A stretch of DNA of 64,000 nt from an uncultured Candidatus Entotheonella sp. (GTDB lineage: Bacteria; Tectomicrobia; Entotheonellia; Entotheonellales; Entotheonellaceae), in NCBI GenBank assembly GCA_958295825.1, contig OY282375.1, positions 1,287,489 through 1,351,488 on the forward strand, given 5' to 3'. This document shows, piece after piece, positions 8,595 to 16,819 of this stretch; position 1 is the stretch's first letter; every line of letters starts with the position of its first letter. Both the position numbers and the translations under genes were made by a program. Below the pieces are notes generated by a model. That model was not told where the DNA came from. It worked only from the letters and a program-made list of their open reading frames with translations, and did not search any database.

Positions 8595-9083
8595 TCATCC
8601 ACAACCGCCGACAAGTACTTCGACCTCGACTTCTTGTACAAACAGGTCGCCGTCATTCATTTCCGCGATCGCTCGAACCCGAGAGTTATCGGCCAACCGA
8701 ATGTTCAATTTCCACCGCAATTGCCCACCTCCGGGATGAAGGCTCGCCGAGAAAACCAACGGATCAGGATTCTGATCAGCGATCACATATAAATTCTGGA
8801 CATGGTCTTCGTCTGTCATCGGGCTTTCCACGTCCAGTTGCATCGGTACCGTGCCCCCGTCCTCAGCATGGGGAGGCAGGGTCAACGTTACCCGCTCGTG
8901 CTTGGGCGTTCTACCGGCCAAGATTGGCGTCAGGCGTTCTTCCAAAGTGTAGACCGGGGGAGGGGCAGGGGTGATATCGAATTCGGACTCTCCCTGCGCA
9001 CGGCGCCGGAAGATCAGCAGGGTGGAAAGGGCGGTCAGTTTGCCCAGTAAACCTCGTCGCGTTATAGCCTCACGCCAAATCAT
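8595..9083 (-). CDS. soxY: Sulfur-carrier protein SoxY
   Basis: A 162-residue protein with a twin-arginine signal (ITRRGLLGK, then a hydrophobic stretch), a beta-sandwich body and a C-terminal swinging arm ending in VGGCG. The Cys one residue from the end is the sulfur attachment site in SoxY; the usual ending is GGCGG, so this protein is one Gly shorter. An in-frame start at 9104 would add seven residues; the ATG at 9083 is preferred because AAGGGAA precedes it. It lies upstream of soxZ and downstream of a tetrahaem cytochrome gene, all in one direction, which suggests transcription from about 9.9 kb through to the flavoprotein gene. Confidence 0.85.
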   Translation of the reverse strand: MIWREAITRRGLLGKLTALSTLLIFRRRAQGESEFDITPAPPPVYTLEERLTPILAGRTPKHERVTLTLPPHAEDGGTVPMQLDVESPMTDEDHVQNLYVIADQNPDPLVFSASLHPGGGQLRWKLNIRLADNSRVRAIAEMNDGDLFVQEVEVEVLVGGCG

Positions 9084-9145
9084 AGGACAATTCCCTTGAC
9101 CCATAGTTCGGGATCACACCCAACGGCCCGTAACGCCCTGCATGA

Positions 9146-9898
9146 TTACTCATGAGCCGTAACCGGGTCGGCGAATTGTTGCAAGTTGCCCCGCACTTCG
9201 GGTGCCGGTATCGGGGCTTCAAGAGCAATTTGAGGACGGTGGGCATCATGACACTCCGTACAGGTGCGGAGCACGCGGATTCCCCACCACATTCCGATGC
9301 GCAGGCCATGAACCCCGTACTCCCAATCCTTGTGAGCCTTGAAATGGCATTCACCGCAGTGCAGGTATCCGTGGTCCATATCAATACGTCTGCCATCCCT
9401 GGACGCCAGAAAATCCATCCCTTTGCCGTCGTGGCAAGCCGTGCACCAGAAACGATCATTGCCGTGATCGACAACCAAGTCAGCGTGCTTCTTCTTGAGT
9501 TCTCGAGGCGTGTAGTTGATTTCCATTTTCTTGTGGCAGTCAGAACAGGGAAACATGGGGATATCTTCCCACTTTCGCATGGGAACTTGAAATTTAGGCG
9601 CCCCATACATACGGACACCGAATCCTCGCTCCCCGACGATCACCCAAGCGCCCTTGTCCGCATCGTAAATTGTCTCGACCAACTCTTCCTCTACGCCGGT
9701 TGTATCCACGCTGTCCCAAACCTCGGCAGCTGAAGGGGTCACTTCGGACGGCTGGTCAGCAACGGCCGACGCGGGTTCCCTATCCTCGGCAAATGCCGGC
9801 AGCGATATCGAGCCCAAGTATCCAGTGATGAGATAAACTGCGCCACAAAGAACGAACAAAGCGGTCAGATACAACCAGGAAATGCGTCGGACATCCAT
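9146..9898 (-). CDS. Membrane-anchored tetrahaem cytochrome c
   Basis: A 250-residue protein with one N-terminal membrane segment (about residues 8-34) and four CxxCH haem sites at Cys118, Cys152, Cys181 and Cys213. Extra His residues scattered between the sites (for example His146, His176, His189) could give bis-His ligation. The segment before the haems (about 60-115) has no motif that I recognise. It heads the minus-strand group that continues with soxY, soxZ, the Rieske gene and the FCSD-like gene, so a role as electron acceptor in sulfur oxidation or as link to the quinone module is likely, by context only. Confidence 0.85.
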   Translation of the reverse strand: MDVRRISWLYLTALFVLCGAVYLITGYLGSISLPAFAEDREPASAVADQPSEVTPSAAEVWDSVDTTGVEEELVETIYDADKGAWVIVGERGFGVRMYGAPKFQVPMRKWEDIPMFPCSDCHKKMEINYTPRELKKKHADLVVDHGNDRFWCTACHDGKGMDFLASRDGRRIDMDHGYLHCGECHFKAHKDWEYGVHGLRIGMWWGIRVLRTCTECHDAHRPQIALEAPIPAPEVRGNLQQFADPVTAHE

Positions 9899-10183
9899 AA
9901 GGCGCTTCGGGTCGTGGGATTATGATTGGCCCTGAGCAATTTATGCTCAAGGCATGCTGCCAAGGCGAGTTATCTGCAGGGCTCCCTAAAGTTCTGGCAC
10001 TGTAATGGAACGCCCTTGCAATCGCAAGGCAAAAACGGCGGGAATCGTGCCCGTTATTCAATTCGGTCCCGGTACAATTGGTTGCGAAAAGACCAAGCTA
10101 CACATAGCATTACGCTTCCTCTGTCATGTCTCATAGTTCTGAATACCAGCACCTGAAACTTTATCCAATACTCATAAGGTAAC
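9899..10183. promoter_or_regulatory. Divergent intergenic region, cytochrome genes
   Basis: This 285-base gap separates the minus-strand tetrahaem cytochrome/soxYZ group from the plus-strand monohaem cytochrome gene, so it must hold the start sites of both, unless the latter is read from elsewhere. I see no clear sigma-70 boxes or operator palindrome. The plus-strand start has AAGGTAA close before its ATG. Confidence 0.45.
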
Positions 10184-10660
10184 GTGATGCGGCGTTTGAT
10201 TTACGGATCCGGTTCTATCGTCTCGGCCATAACCATTGGCGCTCTCTTGACGGCCTCAATGCCTTTGAAATCCGATCTCTCCAGGGCACCAACTGAGGCC
10301 TGGGCGACGGATTCCGCACAGAGGAAGGCGCCGGACAAGGAAGAAGTTTCGACACTGGCCCAACGCATCCCCGACAGTCTGGAGGGAGATGCCGAAGCCA
10401 TCGCGCTCGGCAAGCGTACCTTCCATACCTACTGCTGGGGTTGTCACGGCCGCAATGGCACGGGCGCCCAATGTCCCGATTTCAGCGACAACGAGCAGAT
10501 TCACGGTGACAGGTACGAGAACTTGGTCAAGGTCGTGACCAACGGCGTAAAGGGAACCCCCATGGGGCCGTGGGGTTACGCCCTGGGCAGGAAGAGACTC
10601 TTGCAGGTGGTCGCCTACGTGTTCAGTCTCAAGGGGACGCGAGAGGCGCGCCAGAAATGA
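10184..10660 (+). CDS. Monohaem class I cytochrome c
   Basis: A 158-residue protein with an N-terminal hydrophobic signal or anchor (about residues 9-27) and one haem-binding site, CWGCH at Cys84-His88. The conserved later Met (in KGTPMGPWG, about residue 127) is the probable second haem ligand. The fold matches small periplasmic electron carriers of the cytochrome c class I family. It is the only plus-strand gene between two minus-strand electron-transfer groups and could shuttle electrons between the NrfD module, SoxYZ-linked enzymes and a terminal oxidase. The gene is convergent with the NrfD gene and ends 12 bases from it. Confidence 0.85.
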   Translation: MMRRLIYGSGSIVSAITIGALLTASMPLKSDLSRAPTEAWATDSAQRKAPDKEEVSTLAQRIPDSLEGDAEAIALGKRTFHTYCWGCHGRNGTGAQCPDFSDNEQIHGDRYENLVKVVTNGVKGTPMGPWGYALGRKRLLQVVAYVFSLKGTREARQK

Positions 10661-10672
10661 GGTCTCGGGGTT

Positions 10673-11935
10673 TCAGGTTGAATACCTCACCCGACCAAGC
10701 ACAATGGGCAGGGCGATTTTGGCCAAAACCGTGAACACCAGTAATCCGATAGATAAGACCCCAACGGAAATGAATATCTCGGCATCAGCCGGCATGTATT
10801 CGAAAACCTCGCCCATAGACGTGGGAATAAACCCAGGGATGACCAGGCCCATGGTCTTCTCAATCCAAATTTCAGTAATTGCCAGCAGGCACGCGATATT
10901 CAAAAGTATCCGCCGCTGACGCAACGCCCGCACCAGAACGAGGCAAACGGCAGCCACGCCTAGGCCGTGCGCAACCCAAATCCACGGCACGAGCCGGCCA
11001 AATCCCTTCAGCCCGAAGTAGAGGTAATTCGCAGATATGGCATGTTCGCCCTGTGTGTAAAAATGGGTAAACATTTCCACGCCGACGAGAAAGAGATTGA
11101 ACAGCAACGCCGCCTGCATAATAGTTGCGAGCAAGTCAATCGCCGGTGCCGCCGCTCGTTGTTTTTCGAACCAACCCACCACCTGGAGCACCAGGATGAT
11201 GACGGCCGGCCCCGAAACGAAAGCGGCTGCCAAGAACCGAGGCGCCAGAACGGCCGTATTCCAGAACGGCCGCGCCTCGTACCCGGACAGCAAAAATGCC
11301 TCGACCGTTACCATCCCTATGACAAATACGATGGCTGCGATACCCACCCAGCGCCGCATAATCGGGACACCCTGCCCGCGGTAATTTTTGAACAGCAGAG
11401 CCCCGGTCAGCCACAACGTGAACAGAAGATAGACGTTCAGCACCAAGGCGTCCCATGACAGCAGGGAGTAGGGGAAATTGTACCTGCCAATGAACGGAAT
11501 CATGTGCCAGAGGCGGTCCGGCCTGCCGAGATCCACGAGGATGTACAGCGAGCTCATGATCACCGCCGACAGAGCCACCGCGACCCCCATTAACGCCGCC
11601 TGGCTGACGTCCTCGCGTTGATAGAGGATCGCAGCGATTACCAGCACGATCGACGCGGCGGCGATCCCCCCCATGAAGATGAAATTGGCGATGTAGAGCC
11701 CCCAATTGACTTGGTCACTCAGGTGCGTGACAACCATGCCCTCGACAAGTTGGCCGCCGTAGTACCTGGCACCCACACCGATGCCCGCCAGCAGCACCGC
11801 CAGCCAAAGCCAGTAATACCACCTGCCGCGAAGGGCCAGCTTGATACAGTCGAAGCAAAAGCTCCCGAATGCCCGCATACCTGATGACTCTTTACCGTTC
11901 GTGGATTGCCGTTGCGGTCGGATGGAGTGGCTCAA
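10673..11935 (-). CDS. NrfD/PsrC-family quinone-interacting membrane protein
   Basis: A polytopic membrane protein of 401-420 residues with about ten hydrophobic helices, the pattern of NrfD/PsrC proteins that exchange electrons between the quinone pool and a periplasmic Fe-S partner. The segment DLGRPDRLWHMIPFIG (about residues 130-146) is typical of the family. Two starts are possible: TTG at 11935, which overlaps the stop of the upstream Fe-S gene in a TTGA arrangement, or ATG at 11878 with AAAGAG upstream. Close coupling to the 4Fe-4S gene supports a two-protein complex. Confidence 0.88.
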   Translation of the reverse strand: MSHSIRPQRQSTNGKESSGMRAFGSFCFDCIKLALRGRWYYWLWLAVLLAGIGVGARYYGGQLVEGMVVTHLSDQVNWGLYIANFIFMGGIAAASIVLVIAAILYQREDVSQAALMGVAVALSAVIMSSLYILVDLGRPDRLWHMIPFIGRYNFPYSLLSWDALVLNVYLLFTLWLTGALLFKNYRGQGVPIMRRWVGIAAIVFVIGMVTVEAFLLSGYEARPFWNTAVLAPRFLAAAFVSGPAVIILVLQVVGWFEKQRAAAPAIDLLATIMQAALLFNLFLVGVEMFTHFYTQGEHAISANYLYFGLKGFGRLVPWIWVAHGLGVAAVCLVLVRALRQRRILLNIACLLAITEIWIEKTMGLVIPGFIPTSMGEVFEYMPADAEIFISVGVLSIGLLVFTVLAKIALPIVLGRVRYST

Positions 11936-12903
11936 TCAAAGTAATACCAGAACTTGGGATCGCAGCCCGCTTCCTCTTTCAGACGGAACACGCGCTTGTT
12001 GTCGAGGACGTATCGAATCTCACTGGCGGGATCAAGAAGATTGCCAAACACCCGCGCGCCGGTAGGGCAGGCCTCCACGCAGGCCGGATTGCGGCCATTG
12101 CGCGACCGCTGAATACAGTTGGTGCATTTCTCCACGACGCCACGTTCCCTGGGCCGGTTGCCCAGAAAATGGGTGTCGGTGTTGATCTCGTCCTTCGGAA
12201 TGACGGGGTCGGCCCAGTTGAAACGCCGCGCCGAATACGGGCAGGCCGCCATGCAGGCGCGCGTCCCGATGCACCAGTCATAATCCGTCACGACGATCCC
12301 GTCCGGCTCCAGCCACGTTGCATCTACCGGGCACGCCTTCACGCAGGGTGGATTGTTGCACTGCACACACTGCATGGGCATGTAAATCTTGTCGGGCAGG
12401 GGAACCTTTTCAGTGTCGTAATAATGGTTGGATTCATGGAGGTCCAAGGAGCCTTTCTTCAACTCTACCACTCGAATGTATTGCACCTGCGGCGAGCGGC
12501 TCAGATTGTTCTCCTGCACGCACGCCTCCACGCATTCCCGCACGCCCGTGCAGCGCGATAAGTTGAGCGCAAACCCGAACACCACACCGGGCAGCGGCGG
12601 CGCGTCACCCACCTTGATGTCTACGTCATAGCGCCGCTTCGCCTTACGTTCGATTCGGCCGATCGCCTCCTGAATTTCTTCCTTGGTCATCTCCTGGTAT
12701 TGTTTCTGAAAAAAGTCCCCGATGCTGTCCGAGAACGCGCTGCCCTCATCGGTTGCCGCCCGTGCACCACCGGCCAAACCGCCGCCAAGCAGCATGCCCA
12801 ACGACCCCAGCCAGCCGCCTCGGCGCAACAGGCTGCGCCGAGATAAGAGCCGTTCCTTACGACGCGGTTTCGAGCGGGTTTTCCAAAAGCCAAGCCACTT
12901 CAT
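11932..12903 (-). CDS. Tat-exported 4Fe-4S electron-transfer protein (NrfC/DsrO/ActB-like)
   Basis: A 323-residue protein with a strong twin-arginine signal (SRRSLLRRGG, then a Gly-rich hydrophobic stretch) and four Cys clusters: CTGVRECVEAC, CVQCNNPPCVKAC, CIGTRACMAAC and CTNCIQRSRN...CVEAC, enough for four 4Fe-4S clusters. This is the standard periplasmic partner of NrfD-type membrane proteins. No molybdopterin catalytic subunit accompanies it, unlike Psr or Ttr reductases, so the complex probably passes electrons between quinone and the neighbouring multihaem cytochromes. The stop overlaps the possible TTG start of the NrfD gene; the upstream cytochrome gene ends about 40 bases away. Confidence 0.88.
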   Translation of the reverse strand: MKWLGFWKTRSKPRRKERLLSRRSLLRRGGWLGSLGMLLGGGLAGGARAATDEGSAFSDSIGDFFQKQYQEMTKEEIQEAIGRIERKAKRRYDVDIKVGDAPPLPGVVFGFALNLSRCTGVRECVEACVQENNLSRSPQVQYIRVVELKKGSLDLHESNHYYDTEKVPLPDKIYMPMQCVQCNNPPCVKACPVDATWLEPDGIVVTDYDWCIGTRACMAACPYSARRFNWADPVIPKDEINTDTHFLGNRPRERGVVEKCTNCIQRSRNGRNPACVEACPTGARVFGNLLDPASEIRYVLDNKRVFRLKEEAGCDPKFWYYFD

Positions 12904-12942
12904 GTTGCTCCCCCCTGAAAACAGGATGCCGATTGCCGCGCC

Positions 12943-13650
12943 CTAGTAGTCCTCATACAACCACTCGCTGTCCGGGCGAATCTCGTGCTTTTTGAGCGGC
13001 ACGTGCTTGTGGGCTTCCTCAAGACCTTGCCAATAGGCATCATCCGCAAAATCCGGCTCCGGAAACGGGTTGTCTGGATCCGTATTGTGGCAATATGTGC
13101 AGGTCTCAAGCTCCCCGTACTTCATGCCCGCAGCGATGACCTCTTCGCGCGGCCAGTCGTCTTCCGAATAGCTGTCCTTCACGGGCTGGTAATCGCCGGC
13201 GGGCCCGTGGCACGTCTCGCACCCCACGCCGCCCAGTTTTCTCATCTTGCGCATCTTGCCGAGGACGTAGCCGCCTTTCTCCCAGCCGGTGACGTGGCAC
13301 TTCACGCACTTCGGGTCCTCCGTATAGTCCTTCGCCGGGTCGAGCTTGGCCTTCTTCTTGGCCCCCACGTCAGTCCCCGGCTCTAAGGACTCCATGGCGT
13401 CGGCGTGCTTGGTCTTCTTCCACGAGACGTATTGTTCCTCGTGGCAATTATGACAGCGTTTGTTTTCCAGGTGCCCAAGATATTTGATCTGCTTCTCGTC
13501 AGCCGCCGCCGTCCGCACCTCGAACAGTGACATGACGGCCAAAACGCCAAAACAGGACAGCACAGCCATGAGAAGCGCAGGCCCGTATCGGTTGGAACGG
13601 TTCACGAACGTATCCTCAACCCCTAGTATGGGAATGCGTTGATGATTCAT
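12943..13650 (-). CDS. Tetrahaem cytochrome c (cytochrome c554-like)
   Basis: A 235-residue protein with a long N-terminal membrane segment (about residues 23-44, cleavable or anchor) and four CxxCH sites at Cys66, Cys115, Cys144 and Cys184. The order CHNCHEEQYVSWKKTKHADA, then CVKCHVTG, then CETCHGPAGDY, then CTYCHNTD is typical of the cytochrome c554 family, whose members pass electrons in the periplasm. It is the first gene of the group with the 4Fe-4S and NrfD proteins and most likely forms the periplasmic exit or entry of that complex. Confidence 0.88.
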   Translation of the reverse strand: MNHQRIPILGVEDTFVNRSNRYGPALLMAVLSCFGVLAVMSLFEVRTAAADEKQIKYLGHLENKRCHNCHEEQYVSWKKTKHADAMESLEPGTDVGAKKKAKLDPAKDYTEDPKCVKCHVTGWEKGGYVLGKMRKMRKLGGVGCETCHGPAGDYQPVKDSYSEDDWPREEVIAAGMKYGELETCTYCHNTDPDNPFPEPDFADDAYWQGLEEAHKHVPLKKHEIRPDSEWLYEDY

Positions 13651-13898
13651 ATGGTGAGTTCTCGCTTGGTACTTGCTTAAATGTCAACAGGTCCTGGCCC
13701 TGAAAATGGCGAGTGTTTACCCGCTGCCGGCAAAATAATAGAGATAGTTCGGACTTATGGATCAAACTCTTACAGGCAAGGGGTCACAGCAGGGCAAAAC
13801 GATTGCGTTACTCTAGTAAATATTTCCACGCATGGCAAGCAAAATCAGGGAGAAACAGGTACAGGAGTTCTCCAGGCGGTGAATAAGCGAACTGCCCA

Positions 13899-15347
13899 TC
13901 ATTCCTCCAGAAAGGCCCGCACCCGGTCGGTCATCGGCTTTTTGTCGTACAGCGTGTTCAGCAGGAACGCGTTACGCACCTGATCGCCCTGGAAGAAGCG
14001 CTCATACAGCACCTGACGGGACGCGAACGCGCTGCAGCAGGTATCCCATGCCAAGCGGAACAGGCGGATCCGGTCTTCCGCCGAGGACGTATCCGTCTCA
14101 AGATAACGATGGATCTCCGGGGCCAGTGGTCCGTTGAGGTCGGCCTCGGTCGGCAGCGCCATAAGGCTGCTTGAGCCCAAGAGGTGCAGTATTTCCGCCA
14201 TTCTCGGATACATGCGCATGAACAGTTGGCGGGCCACCATGAGGGGCGTTTCGGCCGGGGACATGACGCCCCATGCGTCGATCTCCGCGTCCACCTCGGC
14301 GGTGCGCAGGCACGCCTTGGTTACCTCCAGATTTTCGATGATCTCGGCCAACATCTGATGCACCTGTGGCAACTGGCCGGAACCGAGCGTCTGCACCATC
14401 AGGTTGGCCAATCCCAGGATGAACTCGCACTTGACCACATTCTTGGTGACCACCTGATGCCCCGAGTGAACGTACTGGCCGGTTCGTATGGACATGTTGT
14501 TGCACAACTCCACGTCGCCCAGCAGGAACACGCGCTCCCAGGGAACCAGGACGTTATCGAAAAAGGCGATGGCGTCCATCTCCTCGAAACGGGAACCCAA
14601 GGGATGATCAAACCGCGACCGCTGCAGATCGAAGCTCTCCCGGCAGAGGAATTTCAGACCGGGTGCGTTGCAGGGCAAGGCGAATGCGAAAGAAGTTCGT
14701 GCCGCCGCGTCACCGGGCAGGCGATGGGAACGAGCCGGATAAACCGCGATCTCGTCCGCAAGGGGCAAGGTGGCCAGTACGCGGGCGCCATTGACGACGA
14801 TGCCCGCGTCCGTTTCCTTCACGACCGCCAGGGCAACGTCGGTCGTATCGTCCAGACCACTGCCGGAGGGCAGGCGGCTGCGCTGCAAATTGATCAGGGT
14901 GTGCGTGAGCACGAGGTCGTTCTCACGGACGTATTCGTAATAGGCCCGGACGTTGTGTTGGAACTCTGGGCGATTGCGGGCAAAGTATTCCTCCGCTGCC
15001 GCCATGGCCATGAAGCTCACGTTCAGGAAATCCGGCGTACGGCCCATCATGCCGCAACTGACGCGCGCCCAGTGCGTCATCATCGCGTTGCGCCGCTCGA
15101 GGTCCTGCCGGCTGCGGGGGGTAATGAACGACAGGCCGACCCGATCGCCCGAGGATGGCGACACGTAGGTCATCACGTCCTGTAAATCCGGTTCGTGCTG
15201 CATGTCGTACAGCCGGGCCAGGGTACGCACCCCGTTGCTCAGGCCCGGATGGGTCGTCGGATCCTTCACCCGCTCGCCTTGCAAGTAGAGTTCCGGCGGG
15301 TTTTCTCTTAGCCTCGTGATGTATTTGTCACCTGTTCTTGCTGGCAT
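13899..15347 (-). CDS. 4-hydroxyphenylacetate 3-hydroxylase (HpaB) family monooxygenase
   Basis: A 482-residue protein of the HpaB family of FADH2-dependent monooxygenases, with an acyl-CoA-dehydrogenase-like fold. Family features include the N-terminal GxxYxxxL...RERxPxxYLQGERV region, MMGRTPDFLNV, LTHTLINLQRS, the FDHPLGSRFEEMDA segment and VPWERVFLLGD. Such enzymes hydroxylate phenols at the ortho position and need a separate flavin reductase (HpaC), which is not visible nearby. A paralogue of the same length and start lies at 61302-62753. The gene is divergent from the two acyl-CoA dehydrogenase genes. The natural substrate cannot be read from the sequence. Confidence 0.85.
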   Translation of the reverse strand: MPARTGDKYITRLRENPPELYLQGERVKDPTTHPGLSNGVRTLARLYDMQHEPDLQDVMTYVSPSSGDRVGLSFITPRSRQDLERRNAMMTHWARVSCGMMGRTPDFLNVSFMAMAAAEEYFARNRPEFQHNVRAYYEYVRENDLVLTHTLINLQRSRLPSGSGLDDTTDVALAVVKETDAGIVVNGARVLATLPLADEIAVYPARSHRLPGDAAARTSFAFALPCNAPGLKFLCRESFDLQRSRFDHPLGSRFEEMDAIAFFDNVLVPWERVFLLGDVELCNNMSIRTGQYVHSGHQVVTKNVVKCEFILGLANLMVQTLGSGQLPQVHQMLAEIIENLEVTKACLRTAEVDAEIDAWGVMSPAETPLMVARQLFMRMYPRMAEILHLLGSSSLMALPTEADLNGPLAPEIHRYLETDTSSAEDRIRLFRLAWDTCCSAFASRQVLYERFFQGDQVRNAFLLNTLYDKKPMTDRVRAFLEE

Positions 15348-15545
15348 GGTCGGCCCTCCCGTTTATGTCCTCGGCTTGCAGACAAGTCGCAGTTGAATAA
15401 CTCCTAATATACTACCTGCCGAAGCGGTCATGTGGACTTGGACGCATCCCCTTCAGCAGGCCCCTCCTGGATTACCCTTCGCTAACCCTGCTATGATGGC
15501 GGCCTGCCTTCGGTGCGACCGCAGCGACCCCGTGGAGACATCAAC
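15348..15545. promoter_or_regulatory. Divergent intergenic region, hpaB-like and acyl-CoA dehydrogenase
   Basis: This gap of 198 bases lies between the minus-strand HpaB-family gene and the plus-strand acyl-CoA dehydrogenase operon. It must contain two outward start regions. I see no convincing promoter boxes or regulator-binding palindrome. Confidence 0.35.
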
Positions 15546-16778
15546 ATGGACTTTGAAGTGACGTATACGCCCGAGCAGGAGACGTTCCGTGCCGAGGTGC
15601 GTGGTTGGCTGAGCGAGAATATCCCGGCGGACTTGACGCAGCCGGTCGACCCGGCGGACCTCACCCTGGAGCAATATCACAAACTGCGCGAGCTTGGCCG
15701 CCGTCTAGGCGCCAAGGGCTGGCTGTATCCAACCTATCCGAAGGCATACGGCGGCGGCGACCTGGCGGTCGATTTCGTCATCATTCTGGAAGAGGAACTG
15801 GACCGTTACGGCCTGCACCTACCGCCCTATTACGACTCCGGCGGCCGTCTGGGGGGCGCCAGCATTTTCGTGTGGGGCACGGAGGCGCAAAAGCAGCACT
15901 TTCTACCGCCCATCTTTCGCGGCGAGTGGCGCACTTGGCAATTGCTCAGCGAACCAAACGCCGGCTCCGACCTGGCGGGCGTGCAGACGCGGGCCGTGCG
16001 CGATGGCGATTCGTATGTGGTCAACGGCCAGAAGACTTACATCGGCAGCCTTTACGGCTGCGAGATGATGTGGACAATCGTGGTCACGGACCCCGAGGCG
16101 CCGCGGCATCACAATCTGGGATGGTTGATGATCCCCTACGACTTGCCCGGCATCGATGTACGCCCCATGGAATTGCTCACCGCCGGCGGCGAGGGCGGCG
16201 CTTCCCCCGGACTCAAACACACCATATTTTTCGACAACCTGCGGGTGCCGGCCTTCAATCTGGTGGGCGGCGAGAACAACGGCTGGCAAGTGGCCACGAC
16301 GCATCTGGAACTGGAGCACGGCGGCGGTGGCATCGTTCGCCGCAACCGGATTGTGGATCAGTTCCTTGAGTATTGCACCACGACCAAGCACAACGGCGTC
16401 ACCCTCAGCCACGATCCGAATGTACGTGAAGACATGGTCGACATTTACATCAGAAGCGAGATCAACCGCCTCTTCGGCCTGCGCACCTATTGGCTCAGCC
16501 ACGCCCACCAGCCCAGGTCCTATGAAGGCCCGCAGGGTTCCTACTACCGCAAGGTCACCGCACTGGAGATGGCCGAAACGATGCTGCGCGCCCTTGGCCC
16601 TTATGCGATGACGAACGATCCACAGTGGGGTCCGCTGCAGGGTTTGCTGGAGCACTATCAGCGCGCCGCCGTGGTCGGCCTGCATCCTGGGGGCACGACG
16701 GATATCCAGAAAGTGGTCATGTCGCGGCGCATCGGCATCGGTCGCACCGCGCAGGAGCAGGCAGGCCGGTTGCGCTGA
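15546..16778 (+). CDS. Acyl-CoA dehydrogenase family protein (subunit 1 of a pair)
   Basis: A 410-residue acyl-CoA dehydrogenase. N-terminal helical domain (about 1-120), the beta domain with QLLSEPNAGSDLAGVQTRA (FAD and substrate contact) and the C-terminal helical domain with the RRIGIGRTAQEQAGRLR end are all present. GGAG lies a few bases before the ATG at 15546; upstream open codons do not fit the family. It is followed 41 bases later by a second acyl-CoA dehydrogenase. Paired genes like this occur for heteromeric enzymes, for example in steroid and aromatic degradation, where both chains are needed; that is inference here. Confidence 0.88.
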   Translation: MDFEVTYTPEQETFRAEVRGWLSENIPADLTQPVDPADLTLEQYHKLRELGRRLGAKGWLYPTYPKAYGGGDLAVDFVIILEEELDRYGLHLPPYYDSGGRLGGASIFVWGTEAQKQHFLPPIFRGEWRTWQLLSEPNAGSDLAGVQTRAVRDGDSYVVNGQKTYIGSLYGCEMMWTIVVTDPEAPRHHNLGWLMIPYDLPGIDVRPMELLTAGGEGGASPGLKHTIFFDNLRVPAFNLVGGENNGWQVATTHLELEHGGGGIVRRNRIVDQFLEYCTTTKHNGVTLSHDPNVREDMVDIYIRSEINRLFGLRTYWLSHAHQPRSYEGPQGSYYRKVTALEMAETMLRALGPYAMTNDPQWGPLQGLLEHYQRAAVVGLHPGGTTDIQKVVMSRRIGIGRTAQEQAGRLR

Positions 16779-16819
16779 GCGGCCCGAAACATGGGGCTAA
16801 AGATAAGGAACAAATCGGC

